Shown here: positions 1 to 8,288 of the stretch, piece by piece
Numbering within the stretch: position 1 is the first letter of the stretch
Layout of the letters: each line of letters opens with the position of its first letter
Assembly: GCA_024686035.1 (NCBI GenBank)
Contig: JAIBDW010000008.1
Location: 1-44,561, forward strand
Reading direction: 5' to 3'
DNA: 44,561 nucleotides
From: Oceanospirillaceae bacterium
GTDB taxonomy: Bacteria; Pseudomonadota; Gammaproteobacteria; Pseudomonadales; Balneatricaceae
Made by a program: the position numbers and the translations under genes
Notes under the pieces: model-generated
What the model saw: the letters and a program-made list of their open reading frames with translations, nothing else
Databases searched by the model: none
Told to the model about the DNA's origin: nothing

Positions 1-1178
1 CTTCTTGTGCAGGGTGAAGAATGTTGGCCTACCATCCCTTCTAGAGCAGAGACATTGTTTGGCAGGCGCTGTGGAATGCCTTTCATGCTGTATAAGAAAG
101 CACCAAGAGAAGCAAACAGGATTAGTCCAAGGACACTAGCAAGATACACTTCTTTTTTTCCTTGCAGCAGTGGAGACTTACCCCTGAAAGGTTGTTCGAT
201 GTAGCGCCAACTGAAGGCTGCCATTACTAGAGCAGCCAAGGATAGGGTTAACATTAGCTGCCATGACGGCTCATGAATTAGACGTATGCGTGTAAAAGCA
301 AATAAAGGTTGATGCCATAGATAGGCACTGTAGCTAATTAATCCTATACTCACAAGAATGCGTGTGCTCAACAACTGAGCCACCCAAGTGCCCTTCCCTG
401 CATAGAGTATTAAAAGCGTTGTCCCTGCGACTGGTAGAAGGGCGTAGCGCCCTGGAAAAGGGGTGCTCTTATCATAACTGAAAAAGGCTACCCAGATAGC
501 CGCTAAGCCGATTAGAGCTAAACTGTTATTAGGGATAACGCCTCTCTTTTGGATCACGAAGGCCGCTAGGGATCCGGCCCCGATTTCCCACATGCGGGAT
601 CCAGCAAAGAAGAAACTCCACTCTGCTCCTTGATATAAAGCATACTCTGCAACAATGAAGCTCACTACTGTAGTAATGGCCACTAGCCATATAGCTTTCA
701 TTTTCCTAAACTTAAACATCGCTAGCAATACTGGAGGAAAAAGAAAGTAATACTGTTCCTCTACCGACAGACTCCATGTATGAAGTAATGGTTGCATCTC
801 TGCATTGGTGGCGAAGTAGTTTACCTGGCTGAAAAAGTAAAAATTCGATAAGAAGGTTGCTGTGGAGAACAGACTGGCCCCAAAATCCTTTAACTGCCCA
901 GCTAGCATCCACTGCCAGGCGAAAGGCAAGCAAACTAGTAGGACGAAAAACAATGCTGGTAATATACGCCTAGCTCGGCGCTCATAGAAGTCAGAAAAGC
1001 TGAACGTTCCCAAGGACATGTCATGCAACAATACGCTTGTGATTAAGTAGCCACTGATGACAAAGAAAACATCTACACCTACAAATCCACCTGAAAACAG
1101 GCTGAATCCAGCATGGAATAAGATCACAGGAATAACTGCGATAGCTCTTAGGCCATCTATTTCACGGCGATAATTCAA
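1..1178 (-). CDS. Membrane O-acyltransferase (acyltransferase 3 / OafA-YrhL family), 3' end outside window
   Basis: This is an uninterrupted minus-strand frame of about 392 codons that is still open at the window edge, so the C-terminus is missing. The N-terminus reads NYRREIDGLRAIAVIPV, followed by FHAGF, GGFVGVDVFFVISGYLI, FYERRARRILPA and HTWSLSVEEQYYF. These are hallmark motifs of integral membrane acyltransferases that O-acylate surface polysaccharides, including the catalytic His in FHAG. Multiple hydrophobic segments follow, then SYSAYLWHQP and FSWRYIEQPFR, which is the usual end of the membrane domain. Many relatives then carry a periplasmic SGNH esterase domain; the residues after about 340 may lead into one. 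I chose the TTG at 1178 because the family start falls exactly there and an in-frame stop lies shortly upstream; a weak AGG sits about 10 nt before it. The substrate cannot be told from sequence. It is probably an accessory surface-polysaccharide gene. Confidence 0.88.
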   Translation of the reverse strand, partial: MNYRREIDGLRAIAVIPVILFHAGFSLFSGGFVGVDVFFVISGYLITSVLLHDMSLGTFSFSDFYERRARRILPALFFVLLVCLPFAWQWMLAGQLKDFGASLFSTATFLSNFYFFSQVNYFATNAEMQPLLHTWSLSVEEQYYFLFPPVLLAMFKFRKMKAIWLVAITTVVSFIVAEYALYQGAEWSFFFAGSRMWEIGAGSLAAFVIQKRGVIPNNSLALIGLAAIWVAFFSYDKSTPFPGRYALLPVAGTTLLILYAGKGTWVAQLLSTRILVSIGLISYSAYLWHQPLFAFTRIRLIHEPSWQLMLTLSLAALVMAAFSWRYIEQPFRGKSPLLQGKKEVYLASVLGLILFASLGAFLYSMKGIPQRLPNNVSALEGMVGQHSSPCTR

Positions 1179-1247
1179 AAGTTTAGAACCTAATAAAATA
1201 AAAGCTGTTTATATGGCGTACTTTTTACGCTCATGGTGCATGTGCCC

Positions 1248-1253
1248 ATTATA
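1248..1253 (-). promoter_or_regulatory. Possible -10 element for the acyltransferase gene
   Basis: The minus strand reads TATAAT preceded by GC, about 65 nt before the TTG start. No good -35 hexamer is seen at 16-18 bp. This is a weak call based on the -10 alone. Confidence 0.35.
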
Positions 1254-1421
1254 GCTATATGTTGGAGCATAAAGCACTGCACTAGACGGTCTAATTTGAT
1301 GTGCAATGTATCTACCCAGATACCCCTATGTTGACGGGCTTAAATATACTCCCCCGTGGGTAATTCAGGGTGTGGGGCATTATGGCGAGCAGACTACTTC
1401 AAAATAGAGCACCAGCTTGAG

Positions 1422-1449
1422 TGTGTTAATGTCTGTATATATTAACACA
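1422..1449. repeat. 9-bp inverted repeat with 10-bp spacer
   Basis: TGTGTTAAT at 1422-1430 is the exact reverse complement of ATTAACACA at 1441-1449, and the spacer is GTCTGTATAT. The arms are AT-rich and lack a T-run, so it looks more like a protein-binding site than a terminator. No regulator is suggested by the neighbours. Confidence 0.5.
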
Positions 1450-1768
1450 TTAAGCCTATATATTCAATTTCGATAGTGCGTTTTGGTGTGCATTTGTTGT
1501 TATATTACAATGCCTTACGGCTGTTTTTTGTCGCTGGCTACGCCCAGTTATAGAGTGGGGGGTGATGATTGAGGCTAGCCATTAGCAGAATGTTCCTTTG
1601 TGAGATGCCTGGCTAAAGGTTGCAAGTATTCGTTGTTTCCAATGGCTGCATACTTTGCGCTACCTACAGCAGTGACATATTCTGGTTTCAGGAAAAGTTG
1701 CAGGAATTGTACTGAGTTAGCCTGAAAGTGTTGTATACTAAGGGCTGTGGAGCGTGTTGTGGGAGTGG

Positions 1769-1844
1769 TGGTGCCCGGAGACGGAATCGAACCGCCGACA
1801 CGAGGATTTTCAATCCTCTGCTCTACCGACTGAGCTATCCGGGC
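1769..1844 (-). tRNA. tRNA-Phe (GAA)
   Basis: The minus strand gives a complete 76-nt cloverleaf. Acceptor GCCCGGA pairs with TCCGGGC. The D-arm is GCTCAGTCGGTAGAGC. The anticodon arm is GAGGATTGAAAATCCTC with anticodon GAA, and the T-arm carries GGTTCGATTCC. The 3' CCA is encoded. It is nearly identical in form to the enterobacterial tRNA-Phe, with compensated changes in the anticodon and T stems. Its 3' end points toward the accessory acyltransferase, the side where integrative elements insert. Confidence 0.97.
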
Positions 1845-1905
1845 ATTACTTCTTGCTTTCTTCTGTGTTGGTTGCAGGGTGTTACGCTACCAAGAAGAGG
1901 GCCGT

Positions 1906-1934
1906 ATTAAACCCGTTTTGAATTTTGCTGTCAA
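1906..1934 (-). promoter_or_regulatory. Sigma-70 promoter of tRNA-Phe
   Basis: On the minus strand a perfect -35 TTGACA (1929-1934) and -10 TTTAAT (1906-1911) are separated by 17 bp. The -10 is followed by a GC-rich stretch (CGGCCC) resembling the discriminator of stringently controlled stable-RNA promoters. Predicted transcription starts near 1899, giving a leader of about 55 nt before the tRNA. Confidence 0.8.
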
Positions 1935-1983
1935 CAATAAGTTGCTGAAATTTGGTTATTTTCTTCATTCTAGTAGGTTTTGC

Positions 1984-2256
1984 TTAATCAGTGGGCGCAA
2001 CATACCCATCTGCTAGGTCGTAATCTTTGCCAGAGGCAAATTTCTCTAGCTCACCTTGTAAGTAGGCTCTGTTTTCTGGGTCCATCATGTTTAGGTGTTT
2101 TTCATTGATCAGCATGGTTTGGTGTGCAAGCCAGTCTTGCCATGCTTGTTTGGATAAAGTTTCAAATAACGCTTGCCCTTTGGCGCCTGGAAATGGAGGA
2201 CGATCCATGGCTTCCATGTCGGTTTTGTATTTGCTGCAAAAAACGGTGCGGCTCAT
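1984..2256 (-). CDS. yggX: YggX, Fe(2+)-trafficking / oxidative protection protein
   Basis: This is a 90-residue cytoplasmic protein beginning [24 protein letters not shown], the signature start of the YggX family, with the conserved Cys7. The middle [19 protein letters not shown] and the end also match. The family is linked to iron handling and protection of Fe-S clusters from oxidants. The ATG at 2256 overlaps the mutY stop codon by one base (TAATG), so the pair is translationally coupled. That order is common in gammaproteobacteria and makes sense because MutY carries a 4Fe-4S cluster. Longer in-frame extensions upstream lie inside mutY and lack family similarity. Confidence 0.95.
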   Translation of the reverse strand: MSRTVFCSKYKTDMEAMDRPPFPGAKGQALFETLSKQAWQDWLAHQTMLINEKHLNMMDPENRAYLQGELEKFASGKDYDLADGYVAPTD

Positions 2257-3296
2257 TAGATTTTCTCGAGTAGTTTTTTGATAGGAGTAGCTAAGCCTAT
2301 TGTATGCAGTTGTTGGGTGTCGTACCACTGGCTTTTAGCTTTTTCGGAAACTTTTTTGGGTGTGTTCTCTAATACCAAAAGATGTGGTTCTATAGTGAGC
2401 TTGTAATGACTGAATACATGCTTAATAGGGGTGATAGGTTGGGTGTTGGTAGGCAAGCCATCTAAAGCTAGCTGTGTTTGTAGGCTCTTTAGGTCGGCAA
2501 ATTCTGGCAGGCTCCAAAGTCCGCCCCAAATGCCTTTGCTTGGCCTTTGCTCTAGAAGAGTTTGTCCTTGCTTATTTTTGAGTAACAATACGCTGATGCT
2601 TTTGTGTGGGATTACTTTTTTAGGTTTGGGCGTGGGTATGTGAGTGACTTGGTCGTGTGCCAGTGCTTGACACCTTGCTTGCATAGGGCAAGCCACACAT
2701 AAGGGTTGTTTGGGTTTACAGATGGTTGCGCCTATGTCCATGATCGCTTGAGTGTAATCAGCGTTGCGCATGTTGGGTGTAAGTTCGGTGGCTATTTCCC
2801 ACAACTGTTTGTCTATTTGGCTTTGTCCAGGCCATCCTTGTATGGCGTATAAACGGGTCAGAAGTCGTTTAACGTTCCCATCTAGTATAACGCCATGGTT
2901 GTTATAGGCTTGGCTTATGATTGCACCTGCAGTTGACCTGCCAATACCTTTGAGTGAGATAAGATCATCTATGTTGGTTGGCATTTCACCTTGGTGTTGC
3001 GCTACCACGTCAATAGCGCTGGCATGAAGGTTACGGGCGCGGCTGTAATAGCCCAGGCCTGTCCAAAGCGCTAACACCTCATCACTGGGCGCGTCAGCTA
3101 AGTCTGTAACCGTAGGAAAGCGGGCCATGAAACGCTCAAAATAGGGTATCACCGTGGCGACTTGGGTTTGTTGCAACATGATCTCAGATACCCACACACG
3201 ATAGCCTGTGCGGTCTTTTTGCCAAGGCAGGTGGTGGCGACCGTGTTGGTCAAACCAAATGAGTAGTTGTTTAGCAAAAGAGGCGTTTGTCGTCAT
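2256..3296 (-). CDS. mutY: MutY, adenine DNA glycosylase
   Basis: The 346-residue base-excision repair glycosylase removes adenine mispaired with 8-oxoguanine. The catalytic Glu38 lies in [11 protein letters not shown]. The helix-hairpin-helix is [12 protein letters not shown] (115-126), with Asp139 in ILDGNVKR. The 4Fe-4S ligands are Cys193, Cys200, Cys203 and Cys209 with the canonical 6-2-5 spacing. The C-terminal part from about residue 230 is the Nudix-like domain that recognises 8-oxoG ([20 protein letters not shown]). Length agrees with the family (about 350). It is the first gene of a two-gene unit with yggX and is divergent from hisB. The ATG at 3296 is the only start that includes the whole N-terminal helix. 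Confidence 0.98.
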   Translation of the reverse strand: MTTNASFAKQLLIWFDQHGRHHLPWQKDRTGYRVWVSEIMLQQTQVATVIPYFERFMARFPTVTDLADAPSDEVLALWTGLGYYSRARNLHASAIDVVAQHQGEMPTNIDDLISLKGIGRSTAGAIISQAYNNHGVILDGNVKRLLTRLYAIQGWPGQSQIDKQLWEIATELTPNMRNADYTQAIMDIGATICKPKQPLCVACPMQARCQALAHDQVTHIPTPKPKKVIPHKSISVLLLKNKQGQTLLEQRPSKGIWGGLWSLPEFADLKSLQTQLALDGLPTNTQPITPIKHVFSHYKLTIEPHLLVLENTPKKVSEKAKSQWYDTQQLHTIGLATPIKKLLEKI

Positions 3297-3399
3297 TAAT
3301 TGGCGGCTTGTGAGTGAGTAAAAGTAAGTATTAGCAAGTATACAATTGTTTTATCGTGTTTGGTGCGCTTGTGCTGTGTAAATGAGTGCCTAAAGGTCG

Positions 3400-3405
3400 T
3401 ATAAT
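3400..3405 (+). promoter_or_regulatory. -10 element of the hisBHAF promoter
   Basis: A perfect TATAAT lies 46 nt upstream of the hisB start. The -35 region at 17 bp (TGTAAA) is a poor match. The sequence lies in the mutY-hisB divergent spacer. No leader peptide rich in histidine codons was seen before hisB, so classical his attenuation is unlikely here. Confidence 0.6.
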
Positions 3406-3450
3406 CTAGGCATATTGTGTAGCCATACTTTTTCAACGCGAGGACATCTC

Positions 3451-4044
3451 ATGTCGGCACGTACCGCCACCGTAGAACGTAATACTTTAGAAACTCAAAT
3501 CACAGTGAGTGTAAATCTAGATGGCACTGGTGTGTTTAAGTGTGTCACAGGGCTGCCTTTTTTGGATCATATGTTAGAACAAGTCGCCCGTCATGGGTTA
3601 ATTGACTTAGACATTAATGCCAAAGGCGATTTACATATCGATGCCCACCACACTGTGGAAGATTTGGGTATTACCTTAGGTATGGCCATTGACCAAGCTG
3701 TGGGTGACAAAAAAGGCCTGACCCGTTATGGATCTGCTTATGTTCCGCTTGATGAAGCCTTAAGTCGCGTAGTGATGGATTTTTCTGGTCGTCCAGGATT
3801 GTTTAACCATGTTAAATACACGCGCGGCCGCATTGGTGGTTTTGATGTGGATTTATTTGATGAGTTTTTCCGTGGGTTTGTTAATCATGCCAAGCTTACG
3901 TTGCATATTGACAACCTTAGCGGCAAAAATGCCCATCACCAAGCAGAAACAGTGTTTAAAGCCTTTGGTCGTGCTTTGCGTATGGCCTTAAGTGCTGATG
4001 AGCGTATGGCAGGAATGATGCCCTCCACCAAAGGCAGTTTATAA
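3451..4044 (+). CDS. hisB: HisB, imidazoleglycerol-phosphate dehydratase
   Basis: This 197-residue monofunctional IGPD dehydrates imidazoleglycerol phosphate to imidazoleacetol phosphate (histidine step 6). Two symmetry-related metal-binding motifs are clear: DAHHTVED (64-71) and KNAHHQAE (159-166). The enterobacterial N-terminal histidinol phosphatase domain is absent, as in pseudomonads. I used the ATG at 3451 because GAGGA lies just upstream and the family begins near [12 protein letters not shown]. An in-frame start 36 nt further upstream adds residues not typical of the family. It is the first gene of a hisBHAF cluster; hisG, hisD, hisC and hisIE are not in the window. Confidence 0.97.
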   Translation: MSARTATVERNTLETQITVSVNLDGTGVFKCVTGLPFLDHMLEQVARHGLIDLDINAKGDLHIDAHHTVEDLGITLGMAIDQAVGDKKGLTRYGSAYVPLDEALSRVVMDFSGRPGLFNHVKYTRGRIGGFDVDLFDEFFRGFVNHAKLTLHIDNLSGKNAHHQAETVFKAFGRALRMALSADERMAGMMPSTKGSL

Positions 4045-4066
4045 GCTCTGTATTGATAGGCTCATT

Positions 4067-4702
4067 ATGAAATCCATTGCAGTAATTGACTATGGCATGG
4101 GTAACTTGCACTCTGTTGCCAAAGCCTTAGAACACGTTTGCCCTGATACTCGCGTTTATGTGACAAACGATGCCGCCAAAATCGAAGCGTGTGATCGTGT
4201 TGTTTTGCCAGGTGTAGGCGCTATGCGTGATTGTATGGCCGAAATTAAGCGTCTGGGGGTTGATCAGATTGTAGCCGACCAAATGGGCAAGAAGCCGATT
4301 TTGGGTATCTGTGTAGGCATGCAGGCGCTTATGCAGCGCTCTAGCGAGAATGGTGGAGTGGATTGTTTGGCGCAGCTGCCAGGTGATGTATCTTTCTTTG
4401 GCGACCAACCCAGGGTGCAACAAGCCCATTTGAAAGTGCCACACATGGGCTGGAGCCAAGTGCAGCAAAAGCCTCACAAATTGTGGCAGGGTATTGAAGA
4501 CAATAGCCGGTTTTATTTTGTACACAGCTATTATGTGCGTACTCAAACACGTGATTTAGTAGCAGCTACGTGTGATTATGGCCTTGAGTTTGATGTGGCT
4601 TTAGCCCAAGAAAACGTGTTTGCAGTTCAGTTTCATCCAGAAAAAAGCCACCTTGCTGGTCTTAAACTTTTACAAAACTTTTTAAAGTGGGACGGTAGTT
4701 AA
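4067..4702 (+). CDS. hisH: HisH, imidazole glycerol phosphate synthase glutaminase subunit
   Basis: The 211-residue class I glutamine amidotransferase supplies ammonia to HisF. The nucleophile Cys82 is in [10 protein letters not shown], a nucleophile-elbow sequence. The His190/Glu192 pair is in FHPEKSH near the C-terminus. The oxyanion-strand region PGVGAM (48-53) is also present. It follows hisB after 22 nt and precedes hisA after 19 nt, which fits one transcript. A 6-bp hairpin spans its stop codon (4693-4711). Confidence 0.97.
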   Translation: MKSIAVIDYGMGNLHSVAKALEHVCPDTRVYVTNDAAKIEACDRVVLPGVGAMRDCMAEIKRLGVDQIVADQMGKKPILGICVGMQALMQRSSENGGVDCLAQLPGDVSFFGDQPRVQQAHLKVPHMGWSQVQQKPHKLWQGIEDNSRFYFVHSYYVRTQTRDLVAATCDYGLEFDVALAQENVFAVQFHPEKSHLAGLKLLQNFLKWDGS

Positions 4703-4721
4703 ACCCTACCGAAAATAGTCT

Positions 4722-5468
4722 ATGTCTCAAAACCCTTTATTAATGATTCCGGCCATCGATTTAAAAGATGGTGAATGTGTGCGCTTACGTCAAGGCCGCA
4801 TGGAAGACTCTACGGTATTCTCTGCCGACCCAGTGGCCGTAGCCAATCAATGGGTGAGTGCAGGATGCAGAAGATTACATTTAGTGGATCTAAACGGAGC
4901 CTTTGCTGGCAACCCTGTGAACGGAGAGATCGTTAAAGCCATTGCCATGGCACATCCCAAACTGCCTATCCAAATTGGTGGTGGTATCCGCAATGTAGAG
5001 ATTATCGAAGCATACCTACAAGCAGGTGTCGAGTATGTAATTATTGGCACCCAAGCTGTGCGTGACCCAGATTTTGTGACTCAAGCATGTAAAGATTTTC
5101 CTGGTCGTATCATTGTCGGCTTAGATGCCAGCGATGGCATGGTCGCTGTGGAAGGGTGGGCTGAAGTGACCGATGTCAAAGCAGTCGATTTGGCCAAGCG
5201 TTTTGCGAACGATGGGGTCAGCTCTATCGTGTACACAGACATTGCCCGTGACGGCATGATGCAGGGTGTGAACGTAGAAGCCACGCGTCATTTAGCAAAA
5301 ACCGCGGGTATCCCAGTGATTGCCTCTGGTGGTGTGACTAATATGGATGATGTACGCGCACTTGCAGCTGTATCGGGCGATGGCATTGTAGGTGCTATTA
5401 CAGGGCGCGCTATTTATGAAGGCACGTTAGATTTGGCCGCCGCCCAAGCTTATTGTGATGCTAGCTAA
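4722..5468 (+). CDS. hisA: HisA, ProFAR isomerase
   Basis: The 248-residue (beta-alpha)8 barrel performs the Amadori rearrangement of ProFAR to PRFAR in histidine synthesis. Catalytic Asp13 is in IPAIDLKDG and the second acid is Asp135 in GLDASDG. Phosphate-binding loops are GGGIR (about 86-90) and ASGGV (201-205). Length is normal. Its product feeds HisHF encoded on either side. No strong ribosome binding site is seen before the ATG, so translation may depend on coupling from hisH. Confidence 0.97.
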   Translation: MSQNPLLMIPAIDLKDGECVRLRQGRMEDSTVFSADPVAVANQWVSAGCRRLHLVDLNGAFAGNPVNGEIVKAIAMAHPKLPIQIGGGIRNVEIIEAYLQAGVEYVIIGTQAVRDPDFVTQACKDFPGRIIVGLDASDGMVAVEGWAEVTDVKAVDLAKRFANDGVSSIVYTDIARDGMMQGVNVEATRHLAKTAGIPVIASGGVTNMDDVRALAAVSGDGIVGAITGRAIYEGTLDLAAAQAYCDAS

Positions 5469-5494
5469 ATTTTACCTATTTTAAGGAGACTCTG

Positions 5495-6268
5495 ATGGGT
5501 TTAGCTAAACGTATTATTCCCTGTTTAGACGTGAGCAATGGCCGTGTAGTTAAAGGTGTGCAGTTTGTTGACATTAGAGACGCTGGCGATCCTGTGGAAG
5601 TCGCTAAACGATATAATGAGCAGGGCGCTGATGAAATCACCTTTTTAGACATAGGTGCTACCCACGAAAACCGTGACACCATGGTGCACACGGTTGAAAA
5701 AATGGCTAGCCAGGTGTTCATCCCCCTAACAGTGGGTGGTGGTATTAGAAGTTGTGAAGATATTCGCCGGATGCTCAATGCAGGTGCAGATAAAGTAGGT
5801 ATTAATTCTGCCGCCGTGTTTAACCCAGATTTTGTCCAGCAAGCAGCAGATCGCTTTGGTGTACAGTGTATTGTGGTTGCTATTGATGCAAAACAAGTCA
5901 GTGCTCCTGGTGAGCCTTTACGGTGGGAGATTTTCACCCATGGCGGGCGCAAAGCCACAGGTCTTGACGCGGTTGAATGGGCGACCAAGATGGTGAGCTA
6001 TGGTGCGGGTGAAATACTCCTTACCAGTATGGATCAAGATGGCGTTAAAAACGGTTATGACCTCGGCCTAACACGCACCATAAGTGATGCAGTTTCTGTG
6101 CCTGTGATTGCGTCTGGCGGTGTGGGTAACTTAGATCATCTAGTAGAGGGTGTTACTGAAGGTAAAGCCGATGCAGTGCTAGCAGCGAGTATTTTTCACT
6201 TCAATGAATACACCATCCCACAAGCCAAACAATACATGGCCTCAAAGGGCATTGAGATGCGGCTGTAG
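5495..6268 (+). CDS. hisF: HisF, imidazole glycerol phosphate synthase cyclase subunit
   Basis: This 257-residue TIM barrel is the partner of HisH. It turns PRFAR plus ammonia into imidazoleglycerol phosphate and AICAR. Catalytic Asp12 ([15 protein letters not shown]) and Asp131 (VVAIDAK) are present, as are phosphate loops GGGIRS (81-86) and ASGGV. A canonical AAGGAG precedes the ATG, giving it the best ribosome binding site of the four his genes. The last 27 bases overlap the 3' end of the convergent yibQ-like gene, leaving no room for a terminator between them. Confidence 0.97.
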   Translation: MGLAKRIIPCLDVSNGRVVKGVQFVDIRDAGDPVEVAKRYNEQGADEITFLDIGATHENRDTMVHTVEKMASQVFIPLTVGGGIRSCEDIRRMLNAGADKVGINSAAVFNPDFVQQAADRFGVQCIVVAIDAKQVSAPGEPLRWEIFTHGGRKATGLDAVEWATKMVSYGAGEILLTSMDQDGVKNGYDLGLTRTISDAVSVPVIASGGVGNLDHLVEGVTEGKADAVLAASIFHFNEYTIPQAKQYMASKGIEMRL

Positions 6269-7039
6269 CAGCTCAATGAGCGCTGAGGCTGACACCAGCT
6301 TTATACCAGCTTCATCAAGTTTACCAAGAGACTGGTTTAAAAATGCGATGGTTTCTGGATAAGGGTGGCCAATGAGGACGGCGAATTTATTTTCTCGAGC
6401 AATATTCATTGCTTGTTGAAATTGGATCTCTAAAGCTTCAGTACTGGTGTTGTTATCTAAAAAAACATCCCGTTTCAGTGTGGGCACCTTTTGCGCAATA
6501 GCTTGTTGCCAGGCAACGCTTGTGGCTGTGGTGCGGCTGTCTACAAAAAACAGCTCTAGCTCTTTGGCCACATCCATAGTCCATTTCATGGGTAAAACTT
6601 GTTCGGTCAGTGCGCTGCCCATGTGGTTATTTAATCCTTGAGTGAAGGGTATGTTGGCTGCATCCTGTCTTAATATATCTTTAAAGGTTCTTTCATCCAT
6701 ATCTAAAGTAAGGCCACCCTTACCTAGCTTGATGCCTGCATGATTTTGCATGGGCACGTGTAGCATGATTTGTTTATCTGCTGCAGCGCCAGTTCGTGCC
6801 AATAAAGCTCCATGGCGGGTGTGGGGGATTATCGCCAAGGTAACAGGCCCTGGTAAGTTCACGATACCTAAGCCGTTGGCAAGATTGTAGCCTAAGTCGT
6901 CTATGATAATGACCATAGAAGGCTGAAATACATCTGCTTTAGCTAAATGGGTGCTACTCATAAACCAAACCAACAAGCACCCAATCATGCAGTGCCTAGC
7001 GAGGGAAGTTTTGTTAGATCGCGCTTTGGTTGTGTGCAT
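6242..7039 (-). CDS. yibQ: Divergent polysaccharide deacetylase family protein (YibQ-like)
   Basis: This 265-residue exported protein belongs to the divergent polysaccharide deacetylase 2 family. A hydrophobic segment at about 17-33 ends in HLAKA-D, a plausible signal peptidase I site. The fold motifs are visible: IIIDDLGYN (Asp47/Asp48), [20 protein letters not shown] and IGHPYPET. The enzymatic substrate is not established for the family. It is last in gpmI-envC-ctpA-yibQ, 4 nt after ctpA. Its envC neighbour suggests a cell-wall or division-related role, but that is inference. Its 3' end overlaps hisF by 27 bp in convergent orientation. Confidence 0.9.
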   Translation of the reverse strand: MHTTKARSNKTSLARHCMIGCLLVWFMSSTHLAKADVFQPSMVIIIDDLGYNLANGLGIVNLPGPVTLAIIPHTRHGALLARTGAAADKQIMLHVPMQNHAGIKLGKGGLTLDMDERTFKDILRQDAANIPFTQGLNNHMGSALTEQVLPMKWTMDVAKELELFFVDSRTTATSVAWQQAIAQKVPTLKRDVFLDNNTSTEALEIQFQQAMNIARENKFAVLIGHPYPETIAFLNQSLGKLDEAGIKLVSASALIELLQPHLNAL

Positions 7040-7043
7040 TATA

Positions 7044-8288
7044 TTATTTTTTATTCCCTGCAGACTTAAGCAGGGCTATGGCGGTTTTGAGTTGCAAGTC
7101 ATCTTCAGTGTCTGTCTCGGTATTACTCACGCTTACGTTAGGCTTGATACCTTTTAAGTGGATGTTATGGCCTGCAGGCGTGAAGTAATAGGCCGTTGTG
7201 AGCTTAACGCCTGTGCCTTGTGGCAGTGGAATAATAGACTGAACAGAACCTTTGCCAAAACTAGTATTGCCCATGAGTTGTCCGCGCTGGTGATCTTTGA
7301 TGGCACCTGCCACAATTTCTGAAGATGAGGCACTACCTTGGTTAATTAATACCACTAGAGGCAAGCCTTCACTTGGGTCTGCATCACTGGCATCAAAGCG
7401 CAGGTCGTCTTCAGTTTGGCGGGCTTTTGTCGTCACGATAACACCTTTAGATAAGAATGCATCGGCTACTGTTGCCGCTGCCAACAAAGTGCCTCCAGGG
7501 TTATTTCTTAAATCTAATAACCAACGATCAGCACCGGCTGTTTTTAAGGCCTGCATTTGGGCGATTAAATCTTCCCCAGTTTGGTCTTGAAAAAGGCTAA
7601 TACGCAGATAGCCCACATTGTCTGACATTAGCTGGCTGCGAACACTTTGGGTGGTGATCACTTCACGGGTTAGGGTTATGGTAAAGGTTTCACCATTTCG
7701 CAGTATCGTCAAGGTGATTTGAGAGTCCACATCACCAGCCATCAGCTGCACTATGTCCTGTGCATCTAGCCCTTTTATGGTTTTACCTTGCACATGGGTG
7801 ATCCAGTCTCCAGGCTTTATTCCTGCGCGAGATGCTGGGGTGTCGTCGATAGGCGTAATCACCCGAATAAAGTTGCCTTCAGGGACTATTTCTATGCCAA
7901 TGCCAGGATATTGCCCCCTAGTATCTTGTTGAAGCGATGCCATATCTTGCGCATCTAAATAGCTGGAAAAGCGATCAAGCTTTAAAATCAATCCTTCCAG
8001 GGCCAACTGCAGCAGCTGCGCATCTGTTTTGGGTGTCACATGGTGTTGGCGTATGCGTTCATACACAGCAACAAAAGATTGTAACTGAGCTAATGGCACG
8101 GCAGCATTAACCGCTGTGTTAGATTGGGAAGGGCTCACTTGAGCTGCTGGCGTATCTGCAAGGGCATGTGCAATGCTCAATGTACCCAATACAAAGGCTA
8201 GAATCAGGTGCGTGGCAGGCTTTGCCGATGGTATTTTTGTGGTTAGCTTGCTAAATTTATTTCGCATAGCATGTTTTATTGTAACCAT
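7044..8288 (-). CDS. S41 family carboxyl-terminal processing peptidase (CtpA type)
   Basis: The 414-residue periplasmic Ser/Lys protease has an N-terminal hydrophobic segment (about 27-43) ending ALA-D. A PDZ domain follows (about 125-200, with GIGIEI and AGIKPGDWI). The S41 catalytic domain has Ser321 in GSASSSEIVAG and Lys346 in FGKGSVQ, 25 residues apart as in E. coli Prc. The family trims periplasmic proteins, often cell-wall hydrolases or their regulators, which fits its place after envC. The ATG at 8288 overlaps the envC stop region by 13 nt. A second ATG at 8267 (MRNKFSK) is equally plausible and neither has a clear ribosome binding site, so expression is probably coupled to envC. Confidence 0.93.
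   Translation of the reverse strand: MVTIKHAMRNKFSKLTTKIPSAKPATHLILAFVLGTLSIAHALADTPAAQVSPSQSNTAVNAAVPLAQLQSFVAVYERIRQHHVTPKTDAQLLQLALEGLILKLDRFSSYLDAQDMASLQQDTRGQYPGIGIEIVPEGNFIRVITPIDDTPASRAGIKPGDWITHVQGKTIKGLDAQDIVQLMAGDVDSQITLTILRNGETFTITLTREVITTQSVRSQLMSDNVGYLRISLFQDQTGEDLIAQMQALKTAGADRWLLDLRNNPGGTLLAAATVADAFLSKGVIVTTKARQTEDDLRFDASDADPSEGLPLVVLINQGSASSSEIVAGAIKDHQRGQLMGNTSFGKGSVQSIIPLPQGTGVKLTTAYYFTPAGHNIHLKGIKPNVSVSNTETDTEDDLQLKTAIALLKSAGNKK

Larger units (their letters stand above)
1179..1768. other. Gene-free stretch between acyltransferase and tRNA-Phe
   Basis: About 590 bp carry no convincing coding frame on either strand. The stretch holds a 9-10-9 inverted repeat at 1422-1449 and a loose pair TTTCAGG/CCTGAAA at 1686-1692 and 1721-1727. 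I found no recognisable RNA gene, and no copy of the tRNA-Phe 3' end that would mark an attachment site. Confidence 0.5.

Noticed and set aside
712-933. Minus-strand 73-codon frame within the acyltransferase
   Set aside because: It is a frame-shifted shadow of the acyltransferase, whose true frame is unbroken from 1178 to the window edge and carries all family motifs.
1686-1727. TTTCAGG ... CCTGAAA as a terminator of tRNA-Phe
   Set aside because: The 7-bp arms have a 28-nt loop and no T-run follows on the minus strand, so it is not a credible terminator.
3306-3414. His-type attenuator before hisB
   Set aside because: I found no leader peptide with histidine codon runs and no terminator hairpin in the short leader.
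5476-5988. Minus-strand open frame of 170 codons inside hisF
   Set aside because: It is antisense to a fully conserved HisF sequence and has a Ser/Thr/Pro-rich, unnatural composition.
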